Shown in pieces: positions 51,969 to 61,240 of a DNA stretch of 64,000 bases. The stretch's first letter is position 1. Each line of letters begins with the position of its first letter. The notes below the pieces were generated by a model. That model saw nothing but the letters and a program-made list of their open reading frames with translations. It was not told the DNA's origin and did not search any database. Made by a program: the position numbers and the translations under genes. This DNA comes from Marinithermofilum abyssi (GTDB lineage Bacteria > Bacillota > Bacilli > Thermoactinomycetales > DSM-45169), in contig NZ_BMHQ01000003.1 in NCBI RefSeq assembly GCF_014641195.1, positions 1 through 64,000 of the forward strand, written 5' to 3'.

Positions 51969-52930
51969 GCCGTACTGCCATCCTGGGGATTGATACGAGC
52001 AATTATTGCACTTCCCTTTGTCTTATAGATATGGAGGGTAACCGGTTGGCGGATCGGCGCCAATGGTTGAGTGTTGCTGAAGGGGAAAAGGGATTGCAGC
52101 AGTCTGCTGCTGTTTTTCAGCATGTGCGCAATCTGCCTCTGTTGTTTGAGTCAGTGGATTTAAACGGTATACACATCGGTGGGGTTTGTGTCAGCCGGAC
52201 ACCCCGGCCGGTGGAAGGTTCGTATATGCCGGTATTTCAGGTGGGAACCGGATGGGGCACGTCTTTGGCTCATGCCTGGGGGGCCCCCTGTTTTTTTACC
52301 ACCCATCAGGAGGGGCATATTGAAGCAGGTGTAAAAACAGCGGATCGGCCGATGACGGATGGCTCGTTCTTGGCCGTACACCTCTCCGGAGGGACGACGG
52401 AGGTTCTGCGGGTGGATCCCTTGCCTGACGGTTATCGTGTGGAACTGTTGGGAGGTACAAAGGACTTGAATGCGGGACAGTTGGTAGATCGGCTCGGTGT
52501 CTCCATGGGACTTTCTTTTCCTGCCGGACGTGAACTGGAGAATATCGCTCTCCAAGCGGACGGCAGTGAAAAAGTGACGGTGCCTTCATCGGTTCAAGGG
52601 CTGCAATGTTCTTTTTCCGGTCCGGCAACACACCTGTTGCGTATGTGGGAACGCCGGGAAGCATCCAAAGAAGCGATAGCGTTTGCAGCATTTCGGTGTA
52701 TTGCCAATACATTGGAGAAGTTGCTCTTGCATGCTTGGGAGAACCGCCTCCCCAAACAGGTTTTGATCGTTGGCGGGGTTGCAGCCAATCGGTTGATTCG
52801 TGAACGGTTGCGCAGCCGATTGGAGCATCCTGCAGTGGGAGCATCGCTACATTTTGCCGATCCCCGGTTTTCGGGAGACAACGCTTATGGGGTAGCCTCC
52901 TTAGGGCTGAAAAAATCGAACGTTTTATAA
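51965..52930 (+). CDS. Kae1/TsaD-like ASKHA-family protein (paralog of TsaD)
   Basis: The 321-aa protein has the Kae1/TsaD fold: an N-terminal ILGIDTSNYCTSL, the metal-binding HQEGH (HxxxH) in place of the TsaD HxxxH, a phosphate loop VHLSGGTTEV, DRLGVSMGLSFPAG, VLIVGGVAANRLIRERL and FSGDNAYGVA with the third ligand Asp. TsaD makes the t6A modification of tRNA, but the true tsaD normally lies with tsaB/tsaE, and this protein is more divergent (VSRTPRPVEGSYMPVF replaces the usual stretch). It is translationally coupled to nusB. The function of this orphan subgroup is not established. Confidence 0.75.
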   Translation: MSRTAILGIDTSNYCTSLCLIDMEGNRLADRRQWLSVAEGEKGLQQSAAVFQHVRNLPLLFESVDLNGIHIGGVCVSRTPRPVEGSYMPVFQVGTGWGTSLAHAWGAPCFFTTHQEGHIEAGVKTADRPMTDGSFLAVHLSGGTTEVLRVDPLPDGYRVELLGGTKDLNAGQLVDRLGVSMGLSFPAGRELENIALQADGSEKVTVPSSVQGLQCSFSGPATHLLRMWERREASKEAIAFAAFRCIANTLEKLLLHAWENRLPKQVLIVGGVAANRLIRERLRSRLEHPAVGASLHFADPRFSGDNAYGVASLGLKKSNVL

Positions 52931-53028
52931 CGGATCAGTAAACATCGTTCGGTATTCCTTTACACCAGCGGAAGCAAGGAGTAAACTGGGGGCAAATCCA
53001 TTAACACGATTGGAAAGGGGATACCCAG

Positions 53029-53889
53029 TTGGCACAAGGAAAGCTGATTGACGGAAAGCAAATCGCAGCCGAGTTGAGACAGGAACTGAAATCCGAGGTG
53101 GCAACGATTGCCATCCGTGGTGTGACACCGGGACTTACTGTCGTCCTGGTAGGCAATAACATGGCTTCGGAAACCTATGTTCGTGGAAAAATCCGGGCAT
53201 GTGAGGAAGTGGGTATCCGTTCCGACCTGATCCGGTTGCCGGAAGAGACGGAGGAAGACACCCTGCTTGCCGAAATAGACCGGTTGAACCAGGACGAGAC
53301 CGTACACGGGATTTTGGTTCAACTTCCGCTTCCCCGGCAGATTTCCGAGGAAAAAGTGATTGCCCGCATCCGTCCAAAAAAAGATGTGGACGGCTTTCAC
53401 CCCATCAATATGGGCAAGTTGGCCACAGGTTTAAAAGGGGCTTTTCTGCCTTGTACGCCCCATGGCATCCTGCAGATGTTGAAGCGGAGCCATATTGAAA
53501 TTGCCGGGAAGCATGCCGTGGTCGTGGGCCGCAGCAACATCGTCGGAAAGCCGGTGTCGCTGCTGTTGCAAAAAGAGAATGCCACGGTGACGATGTGTCA
53601 TTCCCGCACGAAGGATTTGGCTTACTTTACGCGACAGGCGGATATCCTGGTCGCTGCTGTGGGTAAATACGGGTTAATCACGCGGGATCATGTCCGTCCA
53701 GGTGCCGTTGTGATCGATGTCGGCATGAACCGGTCGCCGGAAGGAAAGCTGGCGGGGGACGTGATGTTTGAGGAAGTTCGGGAAGTGGCTTCCCATATTA
53801 CGCCCGTTCCCGGGGGAGTCGGTCCTATGACGATTGCTATGTTATTGTATAATACCGTGGAGGCAGCCAAAGCGGCTTTGGATTCTTAA
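53029..53889 (+). CDS. folD: Methylenetetrahydrofolate dehydrogenase/cyclohydrolase
   Basis: The bifunctional enzyme interconverts 5,10-methylene- and 10-formyl-tetrahydrofolate. The 286-aa protein has VLVGNNMASETYVRGKIRACEE with the catalytic Tyr/Lys region, GILVQLPLPRQI, KDVDGFHPINMG, VVVGRSNIVGKPVSLLL (NADP binding) and PVPGGVGPMTIAML. It starts at TTG 53029. An unusual residue stretch (VATIAIRGVTPGL) precedes the first motif, but the length is normal. Confidence 0.95.
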   Translation: MAQGKLIDGKQIAAELRQELKSEVATIAIRGVTPGLTVVLVGNNMASETYVRGKIRACEEVGIRSDLIRLPEETEEDTLLAEIDRLNQDETVHGILVQLPLPRQISEEKVIARIRPKKDVDGFHPINMGKLATGLKGAFLPCTPHGILQMLKRSHIEIAGKHAVVVGRSNIVGKPVSLLLQKENATVTMCHSRTKDLAYFTRQADILVAAVGKYGLITRDHVRPGAVVIDVGMNRSPEGKLAGDVMFEEVREVASHITPVPGGVGPMTIAMLLYNTVEAAKAALDS

Positions 53890-53905
53890 ACAGGTGGTGG
53901 GCGTG

Positions 53906-55282
53906 ATGTCGCAGGGAAGGGAACAAGAGATTTGGTCGATCACGGATCTGGTAGCCTATCTGAGCGGTGTCATCGATCAAGACGAAGGATTGAATACGGT
54001 CTGGGTTCAGGGGGAAATCTCCAACTTCCGCCATCACGCCCGCGGTCACATGTATTTTACCTTGAAGGATGAACACTCTCGGATGCGGGCAGTGATGTTC
54101 GCAGGGAACAACCGCCGGCTGAAATTTCTCCCCAAAGACGGGGACGATGTTTTGGTAAGAGGGCGCGTAGGTGTTTATGAACGGGACGGTCAGGTACAGC
54201 TCTATGTCACCCAGATGCAGCCTAACGGAATCGGGGGGCTGTATGTAGCTTTTCAACAGCTGAAAGAACGATTGGATGAAGAAGGCCTTTTTTCTCCTGT
54301 TCATAAAAAAGCTTTGCCGTTTTTTCCGCAGCGCGTCGGAATCATCACTTCTTCCAGCGGTGCTGCCGTTCGTGATATTATCACGACGATTCGTCGCCGC
54401 TCTCCGATGGTGGACATATTGCTCCATCCGGTTCCGGTGCAAGGGGAAGAGGCTCCGGTCGCCATTGCGGATGCCTTGTACCGTATGAACCGCCAACAGG
54501 TGGACGTGATTATTGTCGGCAGGGGCGGCGGGTCCTTGGAAGAATTATGGGCTTTTAACGAAGAAGTGGTGGCCCGCAGTATTTTCGATTCCAGCATCCC
54601 CGTCGTTTCCGCAGTGGGCCATGAGACAGATACCACGATTTCCGATTTTGTAGCCGATGTTCGTGCGGCCACTCCAACTGCGGCTGCGGAGCTGGTTGCA
54701 CCGCGCATGGACGAACTTTATGAACGGTTGAATGCTTTGAGAACAAGATTAAACCGGGCTGTTAAGCTTCAAGTGGACAGGACGAGAGAAACCTTGCGCC
54801 GTTTGCGGGAACGACCGGTGCTGCGGAAGCCGTACGTCCGACTGGAACAGGAGGAACAACGTCTGGATCAATTGCAGCAACAGTTGCAACAGGCATTGCG
54901 GATACAGTTGGTTCCTTATCGCAGCCGATTGGACCGTTCACGGTACCGGTTACAATCACAATGTCCCTCGAAAAAGGCGGCTGCTTTAAAAGAGCAGTTG
55001 GTTCAGCTGCGAAAAAACTGCCAAGGAGGGATGTTCCAGACTTTAAAGGAGTATCAAACGCGGTGGCTGCGTGCTTTGGACCGGTTGGAGGCTTTAAATC
55101 CGCTTCAGGTAATGCGGCGGGGGTATTCTCTGGTCTACCGTTACCATGAACGTCGTTTGGTTACCTCGGTGAATCAGGTGCAGCCGGGGGATCTCCTTCG
55201 CATCCGCCTGAAGGATGGACAGTTCAAGTGCCAAGTATGGGGAAAAGAGGAGGGTCGCTATGAGCGAAACCGATCGGAATAA
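53906..55282 (+). CDS. xseA: Exonuclease VII large subunit
   Basis: The 458-aa protein has an N-terminal OB fold (WSITDLVAYLSGVIDQDEGL, VWVQGEISNFRHHARGHMYF), a catalytic domain (VGIITSSSGAAVRDIITTI, IIVGRGGGSLEELWAFN, SAVGHETDTTISDFVADVRA), and a long helical coiled coil (residues ~270-400). It degrades single-stranded DNA together with XseB. Start ATG 53906 (GTG 53903 also possible). It overlaps xseB by 23 bp. Confidence 0.95.
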   Translation: MSQGREQEIWSITDLVAYLSGVIDQDEGLNTVWVQGEISNFRHHARGHMYFTLKDEHSRMRAVMFAGNNRRLKFLPKDGDDVLVRGRVGVYERDGQVQLYVTQMQPNGIGGLYVAFQQLKERLDEEGLFSPVHKKALPFFPQRVGIITSSSGAAVRDIITTIRRRSPMVDILLHPVPVQGEEAPVAIADALYRMNRQQVDVIIVGRGGGSLEELWAFNEEVVARSIFDSSIPVVSAVGHETDTTISDFVADVRAATPTAAAELVAPRMDELYERLNALRTRLNRAVKLQVDRTRETLRRLRERPVLRKPYVRLEQEEQRLDQLQQQLQQALRIQLVPYRSRLDRSRYRLQSQCPSKKAAALKEQLVQLRKNCQGGMFQTLKEYQTRWLRALDRLEALNPLQVMRRGYSLVYRYHERRLVTSVNQVQPGDLLRIRLKDGQFKCQVWGKEEGRYERNRSE

Positions 55283-55529
55283 TAGGTGGGAGCATCTGGA
55301 AAAACTCCCTTTTGAACAGGCAATGGAACGCCTGGAAGAAGTGGTCGACCGGTTGGAGAACGGTGATGTTTCACTGGAAGAAGCCATTCAGCTGTATGAA
55401 GAAGGGATGAGGCTGTCCCGCATCTGTGGAGAGAAACTGGACAAAGTGGAACAGCAGATGGAGATGTTGGTACAGGAAAATGGGGAATGGGTGAAAAAGC
55501 CTTTTCAACCCGAGGAGGATTCGGAATAA
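55260..55529 (+). CDS. xseB: Exonuclease VII small subunit
   Basis: The 89-aa helical protein contains LPFEQAMERLEEVVDRLENG and the conserved LEEAIQLYEEGMRLSRIC block. ATG 55260 follows AGGAGGG, inside the xseA 3' end. It is followed by ispA after 2 bp. Confidence 0.93.
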   Translation: MSETDRNNRWEHLEKLPFEQAMERLEEVVDRLENGDVSLEEAIQLYEEGMRLSRICGEKLDKVEQQMEMLVQENGEWVKKPFQPEEDSE

Positions 55530-55531
55530 CG

Positions 55532-56425
55532 GTGGAAACATTGCAAGCCTATTTTGAAAATAAAGGCGCGTTGATACAGCAAGCGCTGCGGTCTCTTATG
55601 GAAGAGATGTCCGAAGTTCCCGACCGCTTGCGGGAATCCATGTCCTATTCCTTGTTGGCCGGGGGAAAACGATTGCGGCCGCTCTTGGTGTTGGCAACCT
55701 CTGAAGCGTTGGGCGGGGATGAAAAACAAGCGCTTCCTTTTGCCTGCGCGGTTGAAATGATTCATACGTATTCGCTGATCCATGACGATCTCCCCGCTAT
55801 GGACAATGATGATTACCGCAGGGGCCGCCTTACCAACCATAAAGTTTTTGGTGATGCCATGGCCATCTTGGCAGGGGACGCACTGTTGACGAAAGCCTTC
55901 GGGATCATGGCCTCGGCTGCCAAAGAAGCAGGTATGAGTGCAGATTCGGCCCTTTCTCTGATCGAGGAGGCCTCCATCCGTGCCGGAGCGGAAGGAATGG
56001 TGGGCGGCCAAGTGAAGGATATCCTGGGTGAAAACCAACAGCTCACCCTGGAAGAGCTGCAGAGCATCCACCGTTCGAAAACCGGTGATCTCCTCACCTT
56101 GTCCGTTCGCATGGGTGCTCTGGTTGCCAACGCTCAACCGGATCAGCTGTCCGCATTGACAAAATATGCCGAGCGGTTGGGGCTGGCCTTCCAGATTCAA
56201 GATGATATTTTGGATATTGTCGGCGACAAGGATAAGTTGGGCAAGCCGGTCGGAAGCGATGAAGAAAAGCATAAATCCACCTATCCGGCCCTGTTGGGGC
56301 TGGAAGAGTCCCGACGTTGGGTAAAGCGATTGGCCGCTGAGGCGAAAGAACTTGTCTTACATGAAGGAATTTGGGCGGAACGATTGATTCAGATCGCGGA
56401 TTTCCTGGTTACGCGGGAGCAATGA
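55532..56425 (+). CDS. ispA: Polyprenyl (farnesyl) diphosphate synthase
   Basis: The enzyme condenses isopentenyl diphosphate with allylic diphosphates. The 297-aa protein has GGKRLRPLLVLA, the first Asp-rich motif LIHDDLPAMDNDDYRRG, and the second Asp-rich motif FQIQDDILDIVGD, with HSTYPALLGLEE-type residues near the C-terminus (KHKSTYPALLG). The start is GTG 55532, with GGAGG 12 nt upstream. A strong terminator follows at once, so transcription of the next locus (OLE RNA) is probably independent. Confidence 0.94.
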   Translation: METLQAYFENKGALIQQALRSLMEEMSEVPDRLRESMSYSLLAGGKRLRPLLVLATSEALGGDEKQALPFACAVEMIHTYSLIHDDLPAMDNDDYRRGRLTNHKVFGDAMAILAGDALLTKAFGIMASAAKEAGMSADSALSLIEEASIRAGAEGMVGGQVKDILGENQQLTLEELQSIHRSKTGDLLTLSVRMGALVANAQPDQLSALTKYAERLGLAFQIQDDILDIVGDKDKLGKPVGSDEEKHKSTYPALLGLEESRRWVKRLAAEAKELVLHEGIWAERLIQIADFLVTREQ

Positions 56426-56427
56426 AC

Positions 56428-56472
56428 AACGGCGAAGATGAGGCTGACCGGTAAGCCCGTCTTCGCCGTTTT
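56428..56472 (+). terminator. Terminator after ispA
   Basis: An 11-bp perfect outer stem AACGGCGAAGA / TCTTCGCCGTT, with an inner GGCT/AGCC stem, is followed by TTTT. Confidence 0.75.
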
Positions 56473-56514
56473 CGCGGTTACGATGGGGAGGCGCGCTTCT
56501 GCGATTCCCCTTCG

Positions 56515-56544
56515 TTGTCGCTTGAAACCGCATTGTGATATAAT
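56515..56544 (+). promoter_or_regulatory. Promoter of the OLE RNA
   Basis: TTGTCG (56515-56520), an 18-bp spacer and a perfect -10 TATAAT (56539-56544) lie just before the noncoding RNA. Transcription would start near 56551. Confidence 0.65.
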
Positions 56545-56550
56545 GACCTC

Positions 56551-57160
56551 AATGCAGGAGTGGTGCAGTATTCTAGTCAGTCCGCCTCTCCTGAAGGCGG
56601 GGCTAAAAATCCGCCAAAGGGCACATCGATGAAGTTCTTGGTGTTGGCTTCCGACGCCCAGTCGGGGGTTGATGCTGGGAGTTAAGGTTGGAGGGCGATC
56701 CGCAAGGGCATGCGGGCGTGGACCCTCCTTCCGCGGAGGCCCAAGTACGTGGTCTGACGTCACCGTACGGCAGACGACGGCTTGGGGGATGAACCTGCAT
56801 GTGGGAACGGCGAACCTGTATGCAGCGTAGCCTGCCTTGAGTGGTGTTGCGGGGATACGACAAGCTTCCGTCGTTGAAAGCAGCACTGCAAAAGAGGCTA
56901 GGGAGACGGGAACGGGCTGTTGAGGAAAACTCCTAGACTGTTTGCTTTGGCAAGGCTGTCCGGGGATTGAAGTGCGGACTAAGTGGCAATCCAGTCCGGC
57001 GCTTGGCGACAACGCCGAAAAAGGTTATAAAGGGAAACCGCCTCATCGGCAACGATGGGGAGACCTTTTTGGGAAAACCTACTGGACCTAAGCCGCAATA
57101 TTTACCCGGACAGTTACCACTCCTCAGTTTATCCGTACTTATCCTTCTTTTATACACTTC
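56551..57160 (+). ncRNA. ole: OLE RNA (Ornate Large Extremophilic RNA)
   Basis: About 610 bp between ispA and oapA have no good reading frame, no ribosome-binding sites, and many G+C-rich inverted repeats with unpaired A-rich joints (for example GGAGGGCGATCC...GGACCCTCC near 56691-56727 and AAGTGCGGACTAAGTGGCAATCCAGTCCGG near 56969-57000). OLE RNAs are ~600-nt membrane-associated RNAs of extremophilic Firmicutes, encoded directly upstream of oapA inside the ispA-dxs gene string. Size, position, promoter and partner gene all agree. They bind OapA as multimers at the membrane and affect tolerance to alcohols, cold and magnesium. Both ends are estimated from the promoter and the usual length; I did not check the fold against the published covariance model. 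Confidence 0.88.
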
Positions 57161-57208
57161 GATCGGCCGTTGGCAGTCCGGCCTGTTTCAATCAGCCGGT
57201 CAAGCCGG

Positions 57209-57250
57209 GAGAAAAATGCCGGCCCGCCGCAAGCGGCCCGGCATTTTCTC
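57209..57250 (+). terminator. Strong hairpin between OLE RNA and oapA
   Basis: GAGAAAAATGCCGG pairs with CCGGCATTTTCTC (one bulge), with an inner GCCGC/GCGGC stem. It lies ~25 nt before the oapA ribosome-binding site. With only four T it may terminate part of the transcripts, or mark the 3' end or processing site of OLE RNA. Confidence 0.5.
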
Positions 57251-57285
57251 ATGATGGCGGATTTTGAAGGAGTTTGGATCGACAC

Positions 57286-57903
57286 ATGGGTGAACTATTA
57301 AAACAATCGGTTCGGTGGGCGGTGACGATCAGCTTGATTACCGCTGTTCTGTCCATGATGCTCACGGTGACATCCACGTCTTTTCTGCGGGGCGTCCCAT
57401 GGAGCGGCGGAATGGTGGTCGTACTTCTGATCATCCTTCTGGGGGTTTTTTTTGACATGCTGGGCATCGCTGCTACTGCCGCCCGGGAAGAGCCTTTTCA
57501 CGCCATGGCAGCCAAAAAGGTGGCTGGAGCGCGCCACGCCATTGCGATCATTCGACGAGCCGACCAATTTGCTAACTTTTGTAATGATGTGGTCGGAGAT
57601 ATCAGTGGCATTGTCAGCGGGGCTGCCGGATTCGCCGTTGCAACAGCGCTGATGGTATCCATGCAGCGAACACAGGATCAATGGCTATTTGAAATGGTGA
57701 TCATGGGCCTGATTTCTGCGCTGACCGTCGGGGGCAAAGCCCTTGGAAAGGCCGCCTCCATCCGGTATGCCAATAGTATCGTGTTTCAGATGGGAAGATT
57801 GTTTTATATTATAGAAGAGAAATTTCATATCCGATTGTTTGATGTAAAAAATAAGAAGAAAAAACGAAAGCGAGGCGTTCTTCGTGCACCTCGAACAGAT
57901 TGA
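57286..57903 (+). CDS. oapA: OLE-associated protein A (membrane protein, DUF21-like)
   Basis: The ~205-aa protein has about four transmembrane helices ([71 protein letters not shown]), a basic central loop ([16 protein letters not shown]) and a very basic C-terminus (NKKKKRKRG). The [22 protein letters not shown] block is the signature of OapA, which binds OLE RNA at the membrane and resembles the DUF21 part of magnesium transporters. ATG 57286 is preferred; TTG 57274 lies too close to AAGGAG. It overlaps dxs by 20 bp. Confidence 0.9.
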   Translation: MGELLKQSVRWAVTISLITAVLSMMLTVTSTSFLRGVPWSGGMVVVLLIILLGVFFDMLGIAATAAREEPFHAMAAKKVAGARHAIAIIRRADQFANFCNDVVGDISGIVSGAAGFAVATALMVSMQRTQDQWLFEMVIMGLISALTVGGKALGKAASIRYANSIVFQMGRLFYIIEEKFHIRLFDVKNKKKKRKRGVLRAPRTD

Positions 57904-59779
57904 TTCGCCTGAAAAACTGAAGCGGATTCCGGTAAAAGAACTTCCCCGCCTTGCGGAAGAAATACGTAAATTCCTAATCGAGAGCCTGCAGGTGACAGGT
58001 GGCCATCTGGCTTCCAACCTGGGAGTTGTGGAATTGACGCTGGCGCTTCATTATTTATTCGACAGTCCTGAAGACAAAATCCTGTGGGATGTCGGTCACC
58101 AAGCCTATGTACACAAATTGTTGACCGGCCGTCGGCACTTGTTCCCCACATTGCGCCAGTACAAAGGTTTGTGCGGATTCCCCAAAATGTCCGAAAGTGA
58201 ACACGATGTATGGGAAACCGGTCACAGCAGTACTTCTTTGTCCGCGGCTATGGGTATGGCGGTGGCCCGGGATATCCAAGGAAAAAAGAACCGTGTCATC
58301 CCGGTGATTGGTGACGGAGCGCTCACGGGCGGCATGGCCTTGGAAGCGCTGAATCACATCGGCGAAGAGAAACGGGACATGATTGTGATTTTGAATGACA
58401 ACGAAATGTCCATTTCTCCCAATGTGGGTGCCCTGCACAATTATCTGGGCAAGCTGCGCACGCACAAACACTATCACAAGATTAAAGAAGAAGTAGAATT
58501 TCTGCTGAAAAAGATTCCTACGGTAGGCGAGTCGTTCGCCAAAACCGCGGAACGAATCAAGGACAGCCTGAAGTTCCTGGTTGTGTCCGGCGTATTGTTC
58601 GAAAGCCTTGGTTTTACCTATTTGGGCCCTGTCAACGGACACAATTTGAGTGAACTGATGGAGTGCCTGCGGCAGGCGGACAAAACCAAAGGGCCGGTGC
58701 TGGTTCATGTGGTTACCGTAAAAGGGAAAGGCTATGAACCTGCGGAAAAAGATGCGGAAGTATACCACGGCGTTGGGAAAAACTACAAATTGGAAGCCGG
58801 AAAGCTTCAAAAGAAACCCCTCGGCGGCCCGATCAAGTACCCCAAGGTTTTCGGCAATACCCTGATCCGTTTGGCCCAAGAAGATGAGAGGGTTGTAGGA
58901 ATCACTCCGGCGATGTTGGGTGGTTCGGGGATGAACGAGTTTAAAGCCCGCTTTCCGGATCGTTGTTACGATGTAGGGATCGCCGAGCAGCATGCGGCGA
59001 CGTTTGCGGCCGGATTGGCTACTCAAGGATTGAAACCGGTATTGGCGATCTATTCTACCTTTTTGCAACGGGGATATGATCAATTGATCCACGATATCGC
59101 CCGGCAAAACCTGAACGTTGTGGTGGCCGTGGATCGCGCCGGTTTTGTGGGTGCAGACGGCGAAACTCACCAGGGCGTGTACGATATTGCCTTTATGCGG
59201 TGCATTCCCAACATGACTATCATGATGCCGAAGGACGAAAATGAATTCCAGCACATGCTGTACACGGCTTACAAATATGATGACGGCCCCATTGCCGTTC
59301 GGTTTCCCCGTGGAGCCGGTTTAGGCGTCGCTCTGGATGAAGAACTGCAAGAACTCCCCATCGGAAAAGGAGAAGTCCTAAGGCAAGGACGTGACGTGGC
59401 GTTGTTTGCTTTCGGCAATATGGTTCCTCTCGCGATGCAAGCGGCGGAACAGCTGGCCCAGGACGGGGTCAGTGCCCGTGTGATCAACGCCCGTTTTGCC
59501 AAGCCGTTGGACGGGGAATTGTTGGATCAGCTGTACCGTGAGCGGATGCCCGTGATTGTGATAGAAGAAGGATCTGCCATCGGCGGCTTGGGCAGCGCTG
59601 TACTCGAATATTATGCTGACAATGAAATGACTGGTATGACGGTCAAAACATTGGGTGTGCCGGACTATTTCGTTGAACACGGCAGTGTGGACGATCAGCG
59701 CAGAGAAGTGGGCCTGACCGTGGACAATATTGTTCTGACCGCCCGCGATCTGATGCCTCGGCTGCAGCAACGGGCGTGA
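57884..59779 (+). CDS. dxs: 1-deoxy-D-xylulose-5-phosphate synthase
   Basis: The product catalyses the first step of the MEP isoprenoid pathway (pyruvate + glyceraldehyde 3-phosphate). The 631-aa thiamine-diphosphate enzyme has [36 protein letters not shown], the ThDP motif [20 protein letters not shown]...[29 protein letters not shown] and [21 protein letters not shown] 57884 lies inside the oapA 3' end and is 8 nt after GCGAGG. Together with ispA it brackets the OLE locus. Confidence 0.96.
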   Translation: MHLEQIDSPEKLKRIPVKELPRLAEEIRKFLIESLQVTGGHLASNLGVVELTLALHYLFDSPEDKILWDVGHQAYVHKLLTGRRHLFPTLRQYKGLCGFPKMSESEHDVWETGHSSTSLSAAMGMAVARDIQGKKNRVIPVIGDGALTGGMALEALNHIGEEKRDMIVILNDNEMSISPNVGALHNYLGKLRTHKHYHKIKEEVEFLLKKIPTVGESFAKTAERIKDSLKFLVVSGVLFESLGFTYLGPVNGHNLSELMECLRQADKTKGPVLVHVVTVKGKGYEPAEKDAEVYHGVGKNYKLEAGKLQKKPLGGPIKYPKVFGNTLIRLAQEDERVVGITPAMLGGSGMNEFKARFPDRCYDVGIAEQHAATFAAGLATQGLKPVLAIYSTFLQRGYDQLIHDIARQNLNVVVAVDRAGFVGADGETHQGVYDIAFMRCIPNMTIMMPKDENEFQHMLYTAYKYDDGPIAVRFPRGAGLGVALDEELQELPIGKGEVLRQGRDVALFAFGNMVPLAMQAAEQLAQDGVSARVINARFAKPLDGELLDQLYRERMPVIVIEEGSAIGGLGSAVLEYYADNEMTGMTVKTLGVPDYFVEHGSVDDQRREVGLTVDNIVLTARDLMPRLQQRA

Positions 59780-59791
59780 GGAGTCTTTTCT

Positions 59792-60610
59792 GTGAAAAAA
59801 GAACGTCTGGATGTATTGCTGGTAAAACAGGGGCATTTTGAGAGTCGTCAGCAAGCGCAACGCGCGATTATGGCGGGGTTGGTTCGGGTGGATGAAGAAC
59901 GGGTGGATAAGCCCGGAACGAAAGTTTCCGAGACGGCACGAATTACCGTCACGGGTCAAGTGCATCCTTATGTTAGCCGGGGCGGCCTGAAGCTGGAAAA
60001 GGCATTACAGGTATTCCATCTTTCATTGGAAGGATGCACGGTAATCGATATTGGGGCATCCACGGGAGGCTTTACCGACTGTGCCCTTCAAAACGGTGCC
60101 CGCAAGGTATACGCTGTGGACGTCGGATACGGTCAGCTGGCTTGGAAACTGCGGCAGGATGAACGGGTGGTCGTGATGGAGAGAACCAACTTCCGGTATA
60201 TGAAGCCGGAGGACTTGCCCGGTGAGCTACCCGATTTTGCTACCATCGATGTTTCTTTTATCTCTTTGCGCCTCATTTTGCCGGTGCTAAAAACAATGCT
60301 TCAGCCAAAGTCCCAAGTAGTCGCTTTGGTAAAGCCGCAGTTTGAAGCGGGTCGGGATCAGGTAGGCAAAAAAGGAGTGGTCAGAGATCCGGCGATTCAT
60401 GAGCAAGTGCTGAGGGATTTTGTGCAAATGGCGCTAGCGGAAGGGTACGGTGTAAAAGGGATTTCCCCTTCCCCCATCACCGGGTCCGAAGGCAATATTG
60501 AATTTTTGGCGTGCTTGTCTTGGAATCCCGACAGCGAAGCTTCGTTATCACAGGAAGTCTGCATTGCCTCCGTCGTTAAAGCCGCTCACCGGGAACAAAA
60601 CGGAGTCTAA
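59792..60610 (+). CDS. yqxC: TlyA-family rRNA methyltransferase (YqxC)
   Basis: The 272-aa protein has an N-terminal S4 RNA-binding domain (ERLDVLLVKQGHFESRQQAQ) and a FtsJ-like methyltransferase domain (VIDIGASTGGFTDCALQNGA, VYAVDVGYGQLAWKL, LVKPQFEAGRDQVGKKGVVRD). TlyA enzymes 2'-O-methylate cytidines in 16S/23S rRNA; annotation as haemolysin is historical. It starts at GTG 59792. Synteny dxs-yqxC-nadK-ahrC-recN is standard for Firmicutes. Confidence 0.92.
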   Translation: MKKERLDVLLVKQGHFESRQQAQRAIMAGLVRVDEERVDKPGTKVSETARITVTGQVHPYVSRGGLKLEKALQVFHLSLEGCTVIDIGASTGGFTDCALQNGARKVYAVDVGYGQLAWKLRQDERVVVMERTNFRYMKPEDLPGELPDFATIDVSFISLRLILPVLKTMLQPKSQVVALVKPQFEAGRDQVGKKGVVRDPAIHEQVLRDFVQMALAEGYGVKGISPSPITGSEGNIEFLACLSWNPDSEASLSQEVCIASVVKAAHREQNGV

Positions 60611-60662
60611 ACAGGATTTTTCCAAAAACAATCCGAATTAGTAGGAAAAGGGGGAGGTCCCA

Positions 60663-61187
60663 TTGTTGCATGATGGTGATATCATTGTCCTTTTCCTGCT
60701 GGTGGGATTGTTTTTGTACCTAATGGCTCGGCAGCTGTCGCCCAAACATGCCTATCCGGCGATTCCGATGGAAGAGCAGGGGAGTATCTCCGGAGAAATC
60801 CCCCGGCTGCTTGAAGGGGAAGGCTATGATGTAGTGGCGTCCAAGCAACGTCTGCCCATTTCCGTTCGTGTGGGGGAAGATCGGTATGACAGCCGATTAT
60901 TCGTCGATTATATCGCCAAGCTGGGCACGGATTATTACTGTGTCATCGTGGCCAAAGCGAGGAAGCCGCTTCGCTTGTCCGGGTCGGCGCTGCGGGATCA
61001 ATTTTTGGGACACTTTTTGGCTTTTCCCTGTGCGGGAATTCTCTATGTGGATCCAATGAGCAACACAGTGAAACGGATTGTTTTTGATGTGGAAAAGGTG
61101 CATTTTCGTACGCCGCGGCGGCGTTGGTTCGTCACTCATCTCATGATGTTGGGGTTGGGGGCGTTGATTGCTGCGTTGATCAAATAA
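60663..61187 (+). CDS. Hypothetical membrane protein between tlyA and nadK
   Basis: The 174-aa protein has an N-terminal helix (IIVLFLLVGLFLYLMA), a soluble middle of ~120 residues (VAKARKPLRLSGSALRDQFLG, FPCAGILYVDP), and a C-terminal helix (LMMLGLGALIAALI). I do not recognise the family. The middle alternates beta and alpha segments with a central lysine/arginine-rich stretch. TTG 60663 follows GGGGGAGG. It is absent from this position in B. subtilis and likely lineage-specific; being in the operon, it is co-expressed with dxs, tlyA and nadK. Confidence 0.65.
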   Translation: MLHDGDIIVLFLLVGLFLYLMARQLSPKHAYPAIPMEEQGSISGEIPRLLEGEGYDVVASKQRLPISVRVGEDRYDSRLFVDYIAKLGTDYYCVIVAKARKPLRLSGSALRDQFLGHFLAFPCAGILYVDPMSNTVKRIVFDVEKVHFRTPRRRWFVTHLMMLGLGALIAALIK

Positions 61188-61240
61188 ACTGCTCGTCGCA
61201 CATCCTAAAAACCACTGGATAGATCAACGAGGTGGAATCA

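Noticed and set aside
58055-59254. 399-codon open frame antisense to dxs
   Set aside because: Opposite a full-length, motif-complete dxs; low-complexity His/Gln/Phe-rich translation.
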